Positions 22,324-33,011 of a stretch of DNA of 64,000 nucleotides are shown here, piece after piece (within the stretch, counting starts at the first letter, position 1; each line of letters opens with the position of its first letter). The notes beneath the pieces were generated by a model. That model had not been told where the DNA came from. It did not search any database and worked only from the letters and a program-made list of their open reading frames with translations. The DNA comes from Morinoia aosen (Eukaryota; Arthropoda; Malacostraca; Amphipoda; Talitridae). The position numbers and the translations under genes are program-made. The stretch is from the NCBI GenBank assembly GCA_030386875.1, contig CM059576.1, positions 64,045,581 through 64,109,580 on the forward strand. The letters are read 5' to 3'.

Positions 22324-23456
22324 TGTTGTGGGACAGGTAGGGTTCCTACCATCAACACGTGTAGCGTAGACCGCTAGCACTACTCTACATTGGTTGTGAA
22401 TCAACTAATTCCTTTCCCTATCATGTCTCAAGGTGAATAAAGAGCCAAACACTCCCAGGTCATGGGATTACTTTTCACTTTCTTTTTTTTGTTTATTTAC
22501 ATACTTTTAACAATAATAACACAAGTAAACACAAAAAATATAACCAGATGCGGACAGTAATACCCTACCTACTTACCAATTACTCTAACAAAATACACAC
22601 ATATAACGCAGCAGTTAACTATACTGGGGGTAACCAAGCGTGGCAGAAACCCCAGCGCGACTTTCCCCTCAGCCCCAAGGCTGGCTTGCAGGAGTGCAAG
22701 GGGTGACAGAAGCGCAGCAGTCCAGGGGTACCGTAGCTACAGGAAGTGCGGGCGTTAGGCTGCAGCAAGAGATGCCGAAGTGCACCAGGAGCTGCCTGAG
22801 CACAGCAGGAGATGTGAGGTGCGGCAGAGGTGCCAGCATACGGCAGCGGCACTTCCAAATAATTAGGATGTCCGCGAAAGGATCAGCTGTTGCGAGCTGT
22901 CCCTTGGCTTCCTGGTTATGACAGACACGACAGAGCTTCGGGTGATGGCTCTGGTGTCGCTCTTTGGCCTCGGCTCCTACTCTCCGATTGGAGGTTGATT
23001 GGAATTCAATTTGGAGTCCAGCAGCCGCAAGAGATCGGAGGAAGACTCAGCCTTTGTGGACTGCTCCCCAGTCTCAAGTTGTGGAGGTTTATTGGAGGTC
23101 TTCCTGCCAATTCGTCACGCGCAATAAATAATAACTTACAATAATACAAGCAATAGAGTACATAATTTCTCACTTTTAACTAATTAATAATAAAATATCA
23201 TTTACAATAAAGTATTTCAAAGTAAACCTATACGTTCTTTTATAACAATCCTATCGCTGCCTATTATTCTTACCCTTGCTGGATGGTGCCGCTCTTAATA
23301 ATTTGCCTCTCTACTGTATTGCCACACTTAAAGAATTTTCTCCTTTACTATTTTACATCTGTTCTGAAACAGAAAAATAGGGGTTAGGGGAATAGGCAGA
23401 TTGCACCATCTCATCAGCAAACACGGTTTAGGAGACTGGTGAATCGCCCCATTACA
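22324..23456 (-). repeat. 5' LTR of Gypsy B
   Basis: 1,133 bp, matching 9610-10745 over its full length with scattered substitutions and small length changes. Followed directly by the ATAG duplication. Confidence 0.93.
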
Positions 23457-24313
23457 ATAGCGTGGTAGTATCTTTTGACTGCTGGTATTTAGTCTTGTGT
23501 TGTATTTTTCTTCGTGCTCCATTTTGTTCCCATTCCCCAACCACAGCTAGTATTGTTTGAGCTATGGTCACGTCATCAATAGTATCAAAACAATTTTCAC
23601 CATGCTTCATGTACATCTAGGTTTTGTACACCCCTTTTTCTTGATTCTGTTTTGCTTTAGTGAATTGCCTTGAACGACGAATCGTAACTAGTTTATTTAC
23701 TCTATGATTGTTGTAACATCCTTTGTTGTTTCCTTTTCCCTTTTCAACTTCTTCAAACATTTGCTGCCAGGTTTTTGGTGAAAAGATGTCAGTGGGAACT
23801 CTTGCCACAATTGAAACCGTATCAATTGCTTCTGAACATCAAGTAGTTTGATTTCTGATTTGTATACATGTTCTTGCTTTATGTGTGAGACAAACGAATG
23901 AATATTTTTCTCTGGTTTGCTGGTGTAAGAAATCACTTGAGCCTCTCTCAGTTATTCAATTATAATAGTCCTTGTACAATTGTTATTACTTACATGTATA
24001 CAATAATGGTGGTGTTAGTTTTGTGTTTTAAGTATTAAAATATTTACCTGCTGTGATGAGAGATAGTGCTTTTAAATTTTTTGTGCTATTGTTATTTCTT
24101 GCTTCCTTTATTTTATAAAATATTTTTCTTGTATTTTGTTTGGAACTGTGAGGTGCATTTGCTTAAGATAAAATTAATAACTAATAACCAAGTGCACAAT
24201 TTTGTCTCAATAGTAAATGGTTACAAGTTGTTAATTTTAGTTGCAAATGAATAGATGCTGTTATTTTGACAAATTCTGTACAGTAATTTTTCTGTAAAAA
24301 TTCTTCTTCACAG

Positions 24314-26179
24314 GTCAGTTCAAGTTCCGGTTCAGGTTCAGGTTCTTATGCAGTTACTTTGAAGAGAGAAGTTGACAATAACTGCACTGAGGCACATTCA
24401 GGGCCCGCAAACGCACAGGACGAGTTGAGGGAAGGCAGCTCATGTGCGCCCAACAGAAGTGCTGTTCATCAGGGACCAGCTGGAGCATCCGAAAGGAGCG
24501 CTGCCTCGCCCCTATCAGATGTGTCGGGTAGCGGCAGTGGAGTTGAGGCCGCACCTCCGGACACACTTACGTCACGGCCCTTACTGTGTGCACATTGTGA
24601 TTACTCCACTGGTAAGAAGGATTATATTAGACTGCACCTCTGTGCCAGGCATAATTTGGGATGTTACGAGTGTGAGTTGTGTGCTCACTTCACTAAGAAC
24701 AAGAGTGCTTTCAAACGACACGTAAGAGAGCAGCATGATAATGAAAATCAATGGAAAGGTCAGTTTAGGTGTAACCAATATTCTGGTGTGAAAATGGAGG
24801 AACAGCGACCTGAAAGACATAGTCAGGAAGAGCTTGAATGTGAAGTGTGTGGCTCTATCATAGGCATGAAGTCCAGTTCAAAAGCGCCTGAAAAAGGTGC
24901 ATTAGACAACAGGAAGGTGTCCAAGTGTGAGGTGTGTGAAAATTCATCAGCTAATGAAGCAAACTTGAAGCAGTGTTTGTCTGGTAAGCGCGACATTCAT
25001 CAAATAAGCAAACATCAGAGGCATGGTCAGCTTAATATGCAAATTTTGAAGGACCATGCCTCTGCTCGTAAAAACGAGCATGAAGTGCACGAAGTTCGTA
25101 ACGATGGTAAAGGTCTGTTGTTCAGATGTGAATTATGTGAATATTTTTCTGCTCGGAAGGATTATCTTGAACTACACCTAGCTAGTAAACATGGTGAAGG
25201 TCAGCAATTTAAGTGTGCATTATGCGACTATTCCTCTGCGCGGAAAGGAAGTGTTAAGAGACACTTAGCCGGCAAACATGGTGAAGGTCAGCTATTCAGG
25301 TGTAAATTATGTGACTACTCCTCGGCCCAAACGAACAGTGTTGAACATCACCGAGCCAGCAAGCATGGTGAAGGTCGACTGTTCCGGTGTAAATTATGTG
25401 ACTATTCCTCTGCTAGAAAGTATGATGTTAAACGACACTTAGCTAGCAAACATGGTGAAGGTCAGCTATTCAGGTGTGAATTATGTGACTATTCCTCTGC
25501 CCAAAAGAATAAAATTGAACGACACTTAGCCGGCAAACATGGTGAAGGTCAGCTATTTAAGTGTGAATCATGTGACTATTCCTCGGCCCATACGAATAGT
25601 GTTGAACTACACCAAGCCAGCAAGCATGGTAAAGGTCCGTTATTCAGGTGTGAATTATGTGACTATTCCTCTGCTAGAAAGTATGATGTTAAACAACACT
25701 TAGCTAGCAAACATGGTGAAGGTCAGCTATTCAGGTGTGAATCATGTGACTATTCCTCTGCTAGGAAAGATTATGTAAAACGACACCGGGCTAGCAAACA
25801 TGGTGAAGGTCAGCTATTCAGGTGTGAATTATGTGACTATTCCTCTGCCCAAAAGAATGAAATTGAACGACACTTAGCCGGCAAACATGGTGAAGGTCAG
25901 CTATTTAAGTGTGAATCATGTGACTATTCCTCGGCCCATAAGAACAGTGTTAAACTACACCAAGCCAGCAAGCATGGTGAAGGTCCGCTATTCAGGTGTG
26001 AATTATGTGACTATTCCTCTGCTAGAAAGTATGATGTTGAACGACACTTAGCCGGCAAACATGGTGAAAGTCAGCTGTTCGAGTGTGAATCATGTGAATA
26101 TTTCTCCGCTCGTAAAGCTCATCTTAAAAGACACCTAGCCAACGAACATGGGCAAGGTCAGCTGTCCAAGTGTCATTGA
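24314..26179 (+). CDS. C2H2 zinc-finger protein, finger-array exon
   Basis: Opens at the acceptor TTCTTCACAG and reads VSSSSGSGSGSYAVTLKREV onward, in frame with the leader exon. It encodes 621 residues: a Ser/Gly-rich start, two fingers (LLCAHCDYSTGKKDYIRLHL and YECELCAHFTKNKSAFKRHV), a degenerate spacer of about 120 residues with cysteine pairs lacking histidines (LECEVCGSI, SKCEVCENS), then 12 tandem fingers of 29 residues each, of the form FRCELCDYSSAxKxxxxxH with H-x4-H and a GEGQL linker. Such arrays bind DNA in the nucleus. Adjacent fingers differ mainly at the helix positions that contact DNA. A four-finger block is duplicated (348-bp shift, for example 25468 and 25816). The frame closes with TGA inside a 15th finger. 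It is a host gene; orthologue unknown. Confidence 0.9.
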   Translation, partial: VSSSSGSGSGSYAVTLKREVDNNCTEAHSGPANAQDELREGSSCAPNRSAVHQGPAGASERSAASPLSDVSGSGSGVEAAPPDTLTSRPLLCAHCDYSTGKKDYIRLHLCARHNLGCYECELCAHFTKNKSAFKRHVREQHDNENQWKGQFRCNQYSGVKMEEQRPERHSQEELECEVCGSIIGMKSSSKAPEKGALDNRKVSKCEVCENSSANEANLKQCLSGKRDIHQISKHQRHGQLNMQILKDHASARKNEHEVHEVRNDGKGLLFRCELCEYFSARKDYLELHLASKHGEGQQFKCALCDYSSARKGSVKRHLAGKHGEGQLFRCKLCDYSSAQTNSVEHHRASKHGEGRLFRCKLCDYSSARKYDVKRHLASKHGEGQLFRCELCDYSSAQKNKIERHLAGKHGEGQLFKCESCDYSSAHTNSVELHQASKHGKGPLFRCELCDYSSARKYDVKQHLASKHGEGQLFRCESCDYSSARKDYVKRHRASKHGEGQLFRCELCDYSSAQKNEIERHLAGKHGEGQLFKCESCDYSSAHKNSVKLHQASKHGEGPLFRCELCDYSSARKYDVERHLAGKHGESQLFECESCEYFSARKAHLKRHLANEHGQGQLSKCH

Positions 26180-26338
26180 TGAGAATATTTCTCACCTCGT
26201 AAGGGTGAGCTACACCTAGCCAGTAAACATGGTGAAAATGAGCTGTTCAAATGTGAATTATGTGACTATTCTTCTGCTTGTAAGGATAGCGTTAAGCAAC
26301 GAGCTAGTAAACATGGTTGCATCAATTCATTTCCATTA
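26180..26338 (+). pseudogene. Decayed extra fingers downstream of the zinc-finger stop
   Basis: After the stop the same frame continues EYFSPRKGELHLASKHGENE, LFKCELCDYSSACKDSVKQ and RASKHGCINSFPL. These are one partial and one nearly full finger of the same family. Two consecutive TGA codons replace the 'ELC' part of finger 15 (KCH followed by stops, then EYF). The array therefore was longer in an ancestor, or is longer in another allele. The last finger has also lost residues around its first histidine. Confidence 0.8.
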
Positions 26339-26454
26339 TAGCTGTAAAATGCACAAATATGGGCTACTCAAATACCTAATTTCTTCACTTCACTTCTGAT
26401 ATGTTTTAATTTGCAGCTGTTCTGTGTGGCTACAGATCTACGATTTTCTTCCTC
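26339..26454 (+). other. Presumed 3' flank of the zinc-finger gene
   Basis: No coding sequence. It runs straight into a DR repeat at 26455. An AATAAA-like signal (TATAAATAAACAG near 26755) lies inside that repeat and could end the transcript. Confidence 0.35.
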
Positions 26455-26800
26455 AGGAGATCGCAACTGAGATTTCCGTGGGAATTAGCGCTCACGAGGA
26501 GAATATGTGAGGTTCTGAACTGCGAGGACTCCTTGTTTTGTGAGCATGAAATCTTTTTGTTTTGTCAAGTACTATCTTTTTTTTTGGTTTACTGCAGTCC
26601 TATTTTTCAACATCCATTACGCCTTCAACCTTACCGTGTTTCATAAATTTCTTTTGCAATTTGCTGTTTCTATGAACCATGTGCATAAACCATGTGTTCC
26701 CCTAAGTCATTACTGAATGATGGCTTCCTCCTTCCTCTCTCAGAACCGCTTTTTATAAATAAACAGACCTAAGCTAAATACCTAATTTAATCTAACGCTT
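26455..26800 (+). repeat. DR dispersed repeat copy 1
   Basis: Member of a non-coding repeat of about 350 bp. Landmarks in order: GGGAATTAGCGCTC, GAATATGTGAGG, a T-rich stretch, CTGCAGTCCTATTTTTC, TTTCATAAATTTCTTTTGC, TGGCTTCCTCCTTCCTCTCT and an ending with AGACCTAAGCTAAATACC. The same landmarks recur at the other DR entries. Confidence 0.7.
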
Positions 26801-27149
26801 CTATAGTGTTGTTGTCAGTAAAATTTTATTTCCTGATTTAACTGCCTTCTTCGTTTTGCGTACTATTCTGCGTAACTTTCAGGAATTGTTAATGTGTCTT
26901 TTTTTGAATGAAATGAGAACTTATTTGCAGTTGCTGATTTGCTTTTGAGTGTAATGCGTGAAAATCAGGTGTTTTCATTCAGTTCCGTACTGTTTCTTGT
27001 CGCCTCCTTGTGACATTTGTCTGACTTACGCTGCAGGTTCTTTTTCTTCGTTTATACATTTTTTGTGTATTGGTAAGAAAATGTACATATCTTGCAATCT
27101 TCAATGTTTTATGTCATTGGAACAGTGTTCTGGTGGGCTTTAATCCCGA

Positions 27150-27560
27150 ATCCGACTATGGGAATTAGTTGGCAGAAAATGTGAGGTTTCTGAGCTGTGA
27201 GTTAGGTGAGTCTTCTTTTTCTGAGATGAAATTATTTGTTAGGACAATTTTTTCGGTTTATTGGTGTCCTGATTTTCTGCACCTCCGAATTACTTTTTCA
27301 AGTTTAATCTTACTTTGACCTTGTTTCTTAACTTAATATTTGTATGCGCCGGTGTTCCTGGTCAGGACCACTCCTTGTGCATAGAATTTGCCTTCATGGT
27401 GCCTTCATTCATTTGACCTTGTTTCTTAACTTAATATTTGTATGCGCCGGTGTTCCTGGTAAGGACCACTCCTTGTGCATAGAATTTGAATTCATGGTGC
27501 CTTCATTCATTTTCATTTTGAACGTCTTTGTTGCGGTTAAGTAGGGAGGCTGAACAAACT
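27150..27560 (+). repeat. DR copy 2, with a 98-bp internal tandem duplication
   Basis: Carries CTATGGGAATTAGTTGGC, AAAATGTGAGGTTTCTGAGC and the T-rich core. A stretch starting TTTGACCTTGTTTCTTAAC at about 27314 is repeated once in tandem 98 bp later, with few differences, so the copy is longer than its relatives. Confidence 0.7.
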
Positions 27561-29495
27561 TATCTTAAATTCGGAAATTTTTGGGATAAAATTATAATTT
27601 TTTCTTTAATTTTTTGGTACGATGACGAAATGTGTAAGAATTTTATCATATCTTCTTCTATAGAACGATAATTTGATGACATTTCTGTTTGTCTTTTATT
27701 GGACATGCGCTTTGTGCTGTTTTTATATTTTTGTCAATTATATCCCACTTTATGAACATCATTGAGGACGGTGTTTTGGTCTGTACGGTCAAGTGTTTCG
27801 TGGATTTACGTTTGTCCAAACAGAAAGCAAACATTTTTATTGCATAGATCGTAGTTGATTTGAAACTTTGTTGTAGGCATTAGAATACCTTTTATTTTCA
27901 AACTAAATAGACATCGGTAATTTTATTATTGAGTTCTGTATAATCCAATGCGTTGAGTTTTATGTTTCCACCAAACTTTCGTTTTTCATCATTTTTTTAT
28001 GGTAAAATGTTCATGTTAGCCTTGTGCGACTACCGCTCTTCCTCGTATGGTACGATATGGAAATTTTTGTGCCAGCATTATTTTGGTTAAAACTTGAAGA
28101 CCAAATTTTGTTGTACTGTAAATCACGTTTCCCCATTTAGTAGGTACGTTTTTACTAACATGTATGCATGAAAAATTAGTTTCAAATTTCTAAATCATCG
28201 ACTTTGGTATTTGAGGCAAAGGAATTTATTTTCAGCCACTATACTTTCATCAAGATCAACTATCGCCGTGGTAGCCTGAGCTCTTGTGTGAATGTAAGAG
28301 GAGATTGTCCGACCTATCATTATTTATTAGAATTGATAGTATTGATAGGCTTCCAGTCCTAGCGTGTTAAGGAAAATATCCAAGGGAATAGATTTTTATT
28401 TCATACGAGTCAATCATGCAATCAACCCCTAACGCAGCTGATGACTACTTCATACGGCCTGTCTGTTTATATAAGCTCTTTACGTTGAACGTTATTATAA
28501 CCATTATTCAAAATTTATATTGTTCGTGATGAATTTCGTTTAATAACTTCTGTGGAAATAAACCTTCGAACTGTTACTGTATCAACATATAAACGTTTCC
28601 TTGGAGTTTTACTAATCGAATTTTATACATATCTGTATGTTTTCTACGAAATTTGTAGCTAGAGAAATGCACTTTTACTGCTGCTGTGTCTTCTATGAAT
28701 TTAACTATTGTTCTATGTATAAAAATAGGTGCTGCGGTTTCACGTCAAATTAGATATAAGGCTTTTTGTATCTAAAATTTTCTTAGAATCATTGTGTTTA
28801 ATTTATTGTATAAATTTTCAAGAATTGTACCGTTTTATGTTTCATGTCAAACAATTAGGGGTGCGGTACCAGGTAAGTTTCTTTTTAAATACAAAAGGTA
28901 CTGCCATCATGGCTAACTAATTCTGTGTTTTTTGCTGACTACATCAATTTTCAAATCTATAACGCTGACCGGCCGTGTTTTTCAGTCCAATTTGTTTTCA
29001 CTCGGTCAAATATGCGCAAATAAATCCGGGGGACAGTAACCGGATTAGGTAGTTTAATTTTAGCTGCAATTTAATAATGAAAATGAATATTTTCATGTAA
29101 AATATCGCCTCTCGCATGCAATAAACTGAATAGCTCCTAAAATAGTTCGCTTCGGAACATCAACTCCGCTGCAAATTTCCCGGATTTAAACACAATAAAA
29201 CCTGGCGAGGATTCTGAGACATAAACTTCCCGCGAATGGACTTCAGTTCATGAACAATGATGAGTTGCGAGACCCTCCTATAGACATGATAAAATACTGC
29301 TGTGGGATCTTAACATTACCGAATTCTATACATCTACAATTTGTTCATGTCATCCAGAAGAAAGAATGCATGTATCATGCTCATGCCGTATATAGGTTCA
29401 TTTAAATCACTTCCTCCCGCAGGACCATTTCCTTCATTATTCTTTATGGGCATTGCCAAATCAATTCGGGGTGAGAGATGGCGATGAGCTAACCA
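27561..29495. other. AT-rich intergenic stretch, no gene seen
   Basis: All frames are frequently closed. I recognise no protein, repeat family or RNA gene here. Confidence 0.5.
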
Positions 29496-29602
29496 GACCA
29501 GATACCTGGACCACACCAATGTCCAATGACCAGATACCTGGACCACACCAATGTCCAATGACCAGACACCAGGACCACACCAACGTCCAATGACCAGATT
29601 CC
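29496..29602. repeat. 32-bp tandem repeat, 3.3 units
   Basis: Units start GACCAGATACCTGGACCACA and end CAATGTCCAAT; the third unit has a few changes. Each unit reads through on both strands, which creates the short artefact frames here. Confidence 0.9.
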
Positions 29603-31041
29603 AGGATGATTGGATATGCAGTACACAAATGTTGCCGAATTTCTCATCTGTTGTTTTGTTGGTGCTCTGCTCATGCCAACCAGCCCCACAAACCTCGCCC
29701 ATGTCAAGACTTAGACACAGATGGACCATTTCTTCTATGTGTTCTGATTTGTTTGACAGCGAAAGCGATGAGCAACAGTAGCCATTTTATCATAAAATTA
29801 AATGTTCGAGTAGAACTCACTTGACTCATGTACTGAGCTAGATCTAATTCAACATCACAAGGAAGGGATGGGGGAAGAAGTGAGATCCCGAGGTCAGAGC
29901 GAATCGCTCCCACCAGCGTGTGTGATGTAGAGTTCAATAGAGAGGCGTGTTGCACAATGCCTGTTCAACTAAAGGATAAGTTCCTTTTAATGGGTCCATG
30001 CTAAGTTTTAAACTCATTACTACAGGCTGCAGTGCGCAACATCGCTTGAGCTTTTGTTCGTGAAAATCAGAGTAAAATTTGGGGAAAAATGGTATGTGTT
30101 CGTTCTTGTGTTGAATCATCTATACACGGTAAAAATGCGGAGATACGTATGAGTTTGAAAAATTTGTTAAGAGAAGAAGCTCCATGTTTGACCAGTCACT
30201 TTTCGTATTCTCACTCCCTTGTATTCCTGCAAAAGTTTACTCGTAACCGTCTTCATGAATGCTAGGAATTTTGCCGCCTTTTTTTTTTAATTTAGTGTGT
30301 TTGAAACTGATGTTCTGTAAATGAAACTTGAAAAAACAATCTATAACACTGACGATTTGATTTGAGTTGATGAGTCGGCACGATCAAAGATTTGGTGTAT
30401 TTGGATTGAAGTCCTCCACTGGTGTGAGTGATAACCTGTAAACATAGTGTGATCCTTTTTATATACCTTAAAAATATTTCAACAGTCAGTGGACACGAAG
30501 GGGCTGGACGTAGGAATCTTGCACAGTATTATTTGTGTAGCTTGTAACGCATATTTTTTAGGAATGTTCTACTTGATTTCATAACGTTTGAAGAGCAAGT
30601 GTTAGGTTTATCACAGCTTCGGTGTCCGTCATTAACCATATGTTGTCACATAAGTTCTGATGTTTTGTGTCGTATTCTATCCTAACTTCCTGTATTTTCT
30701 TCTGTTTTTCATAGCTATGTCACCCTTCTTCACCAAATAGTTTCGTTTTGGTCGTGCCCTCTTAAGCTCATTGCTTTTTTTGCGTTGTTGGAAGTGTTGA
30801 CGAACTTGGGTTGAGAAAGCTCTGCAGAGGTCAAACTATCACACAAACCGAAGCGCCACTCAATTAATCCAAGAATGATCTGCTAATTTGAAAAGTTGAC
30901 GTGGCTTTGTTCTTCAGTTTCTCTCTCATTTCGTTCATTTGTGTTTAATTACGAGCCCGCTTGTGCAGGGGTTAAAAAAGGTTAACATCGGCATCTTTGG
31001 GATGCTTTATTTCCAATCAAGCCTGATACATATGATCTTAG
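29603..31041. other. Intergenic stretch, no gene seen
   Basis: Moderately AT-rich. Short frames only, none with a recognisable domain. Confidence 0.45.
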
Positions 31042-31261
31042 CATTGGTTTTTCAAATGTCTTATAACTAACCCTATATATAGGACACCATGACGGTTCCC
31101 CCGTAAAGCCGGTACCCATTCCCGACACCTGGGTTGAGTGAAGTATTGTGCTTGAGCTTTCCCTTATACCCAACGGGGAAAATCTCCGCACCAGCGCTGG
31201 GAACGAACCCGCGACTTCCAGCATACAATTCCGATCCCTTAACCGCTGTGCCACGGAGAGC
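31042..31261 (-). mobile_element. tRNA-derived SINE, copy 1
   Basis: On the minus strand the head starts GCTCTCCGTGGCACAGCGG (an A-box-like element) and continues to GTCGCGGGTTCGTTCCC (a B-box-like element), the internal RNA polymerase III promoter of a tRNA. The body has TTTTCCCCGTTGGG, CTCAAGCACAATAC, AGGTGTCGGGAATGGGTACC and a tail CATTTGAAAAACCAAT. The same body occurs at 44439-44655 and 62960-63165. A short piece of the head is duplicated at 31262-31300. Confidence 0.8.
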
Positions 31262-31300
31262 ACAATGCGTTTCTTCCGTGCCACGGAGAGCACAGAGACG

Positions 31301-33008
31301 ATAGACTTGACTGTTACGAAGAGACACGTCTAGAAAAACTTTTGCGACTAACAAAAGAATTCAATTAAAGAAAAATTATCGATGTTTAACTCTTTGTAAA
31401 TGATTTTTAATGGTTCTGCATTATTAGGCTGAAGATTTAATAATTATGAATCTTTCAATTTTTTCAGGATACTTCTTTTCAAAAAGTGATCACACAACGA
31501 TGTTTTAATTAATTAGGGTTAAGCAGCACCAAGCTTGATGGGGTTCAGTCACTAGAACAGACAGATTTGGCTTCTTCTTTTGAAATCGAACTTAAGTGTT
31601 AATTTGCATGTGTTGTGTTCCCTCACCGTAGCTGAGAAATATGCACTAAATAAAACTGCTCGCACTCACGGAGTTTCATTGCTTCCTCGTTTGATATCTG
31701 TCAGAGCTTCATGTGCATGGAGGACAGAGTAACTTGCTCGGGAGCAGGTCTCTCCAGAGAGTATTTTTTAACGAGATCACAATTTCATTGAAAATATCTC
31801 CTGAAGTCTTACATTCCGTCTAGTAAATTTTGTCATCACCTCAAACGTTCAAGTCATGATCGAGAAAGCCAAATGTGATGCGTCCACTGAGAAAGGGTTC
31901 CCAACTGAACAATTGAATTCATAAGCAAAAAGAAATCTCACAGTGTTGGAAGTAAACAATTAAAGAGCAAACTTTAAACTTAATGAACGCATTGAGTATT
32001 TTGGTTTTACTTTTTAGAACGTTGAGTAAAAGACAAAAATCACGAATGAACGAAAAAAAATAAAACACTCCTGAGTGTGCCATTTCATCACATTGATAAC
32101 TAATTTTAGAAGAAAAGAGTGGTCGTATATGATTTCAGAGTGCGGTTGTATTCAGAAGTGGTGCACCCAACCGCCGCTCGCAACCGATCTCACCAATGAA
32201 CACAACCTATGGAAGTAACCCGAATAGAAATATCGAGGAATAAGAACCTGGCACGTTAACTAACGAGTTAGATTTATGCAAAATAGCCTATCAAAAACGT
32301 AAGTGCATGTACACCCTCACTGTGTTTTATCAGATCTTCTGTCGATGTTTCTAAAGTAATGAAAATTCTTGACGACTTTACTACATGGGGAAATAAGTTG
32401 AATACGTTAAAATTTTGTATGTAAAGAAAATCATATTACTTGACCAAAAAATTCTCCCAAAATTTTTAAATTCTTTTATTAGAAAAAGTCCTTATTACCA
32501 GCTGAATTTCGTTTTTCCTTTGAAAAAATGTGAGGTTGATTTTAAAGCCGAGTTTTCCAACTCCCAAGTCATTCCTAGTGGGAAGTCAAAGAAATTGTAA
32601 CATTTTTATCAAGCAGAAATTTTTGTCAGAAACTTTGGGGTGGAACCTTACGATGTTTTTTCATCTTTCTATTTTATGTTTCGAAAGCAATTAAAATTTT
32701 TTGACCACTTCAATAAGTAATTTAGCCTCGGCGAGCCATATACAGGGTGTGACAGATCACGTAAATTCACAAACCTTCATGCTACCATCTGAGTCTTGGC
32801 ATGGCCTCATAGACTTCCACAGGGCCTGTCAACCCTTCACCTGGTCACAAAACCCTTCGTAAGACCCGAGGAGCCCTTCACGTGACCTGAGAAGCGCCTC
32901 ACACATCCCTACAGCGGCGCGAAGGGCGCGTCCTGTGCTTCAGTCAGGGCAAGGTCATGAAGAGAAAAAAACCGCCAGTCGACCGAGTCGCTGGGCGCTT
33001 GTTCCGCA
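31301..33008. other. Intergenic stretch, no gene seen
   Basis: AT-rich to 32,740, then a more GC-rich block (32,750-33,000) starting TACAGGGTGTGACAG. That start resembles a mariner-type end but no partner end was found. No coding region recognised. Confidence 0.4.
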
Positions 33009-33011
33009 TTA

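Larger units (their letters stand above)
9610..23456 (-). mobile_element. Gypsy element B, full-length LTR retrotransposon with nested insertions
   Basis: Two LTRs of about 1,135 bp (TGTTGTGGGACAG...CGCCCCATTACA) bound the element. The target duplication ATAG is present on both sides (9606-9609 and 23457-23460). Order on the minus strand: LTR, primer site, Gag with two zinc knuckles, protease, reverse transcriptase, RNase H, OTU-like domain, second protease-like domain, integrase, long tail, polypurine tract, LTR. By eye the LTRs differ at about 3% of positions, so the insertion is of middle age. The coding regions are broken, with about ten interruptions, and two DNA transposons sit in the reverse transcriptase region. 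It occupies an intron of the zinc-finger gene. Confidence 0.93.
9078..24313 (+). other. Intron of the zinc-finger gene, swollen by transposons
   Basis: Runs from the donor at 9078 to the acceptor TTCTTCACAG at 24313. Of its 15,236 bp, 13,851 are Gypsy B plus the extra copy of its target duplication, so the older intron was about 1.4 kb. The remaining intron (9078-9609 and 23461-24313) is AT-rich and holds no gene I can see. The Gypsy element is antisense to the gene. Confidence 0.75.

Noticed and set aside
29334-29824. Overlapping frames of 70-130 codons on both strands
   Set aside because: Driven by the 32-bp tandem repeat; no recognisable domain and no splice context.
32740-33000. Mariner-type end (TACAGGGTGTGACAG)
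   Set aside because: Only one end found; no inverted partner or transposase nearby.
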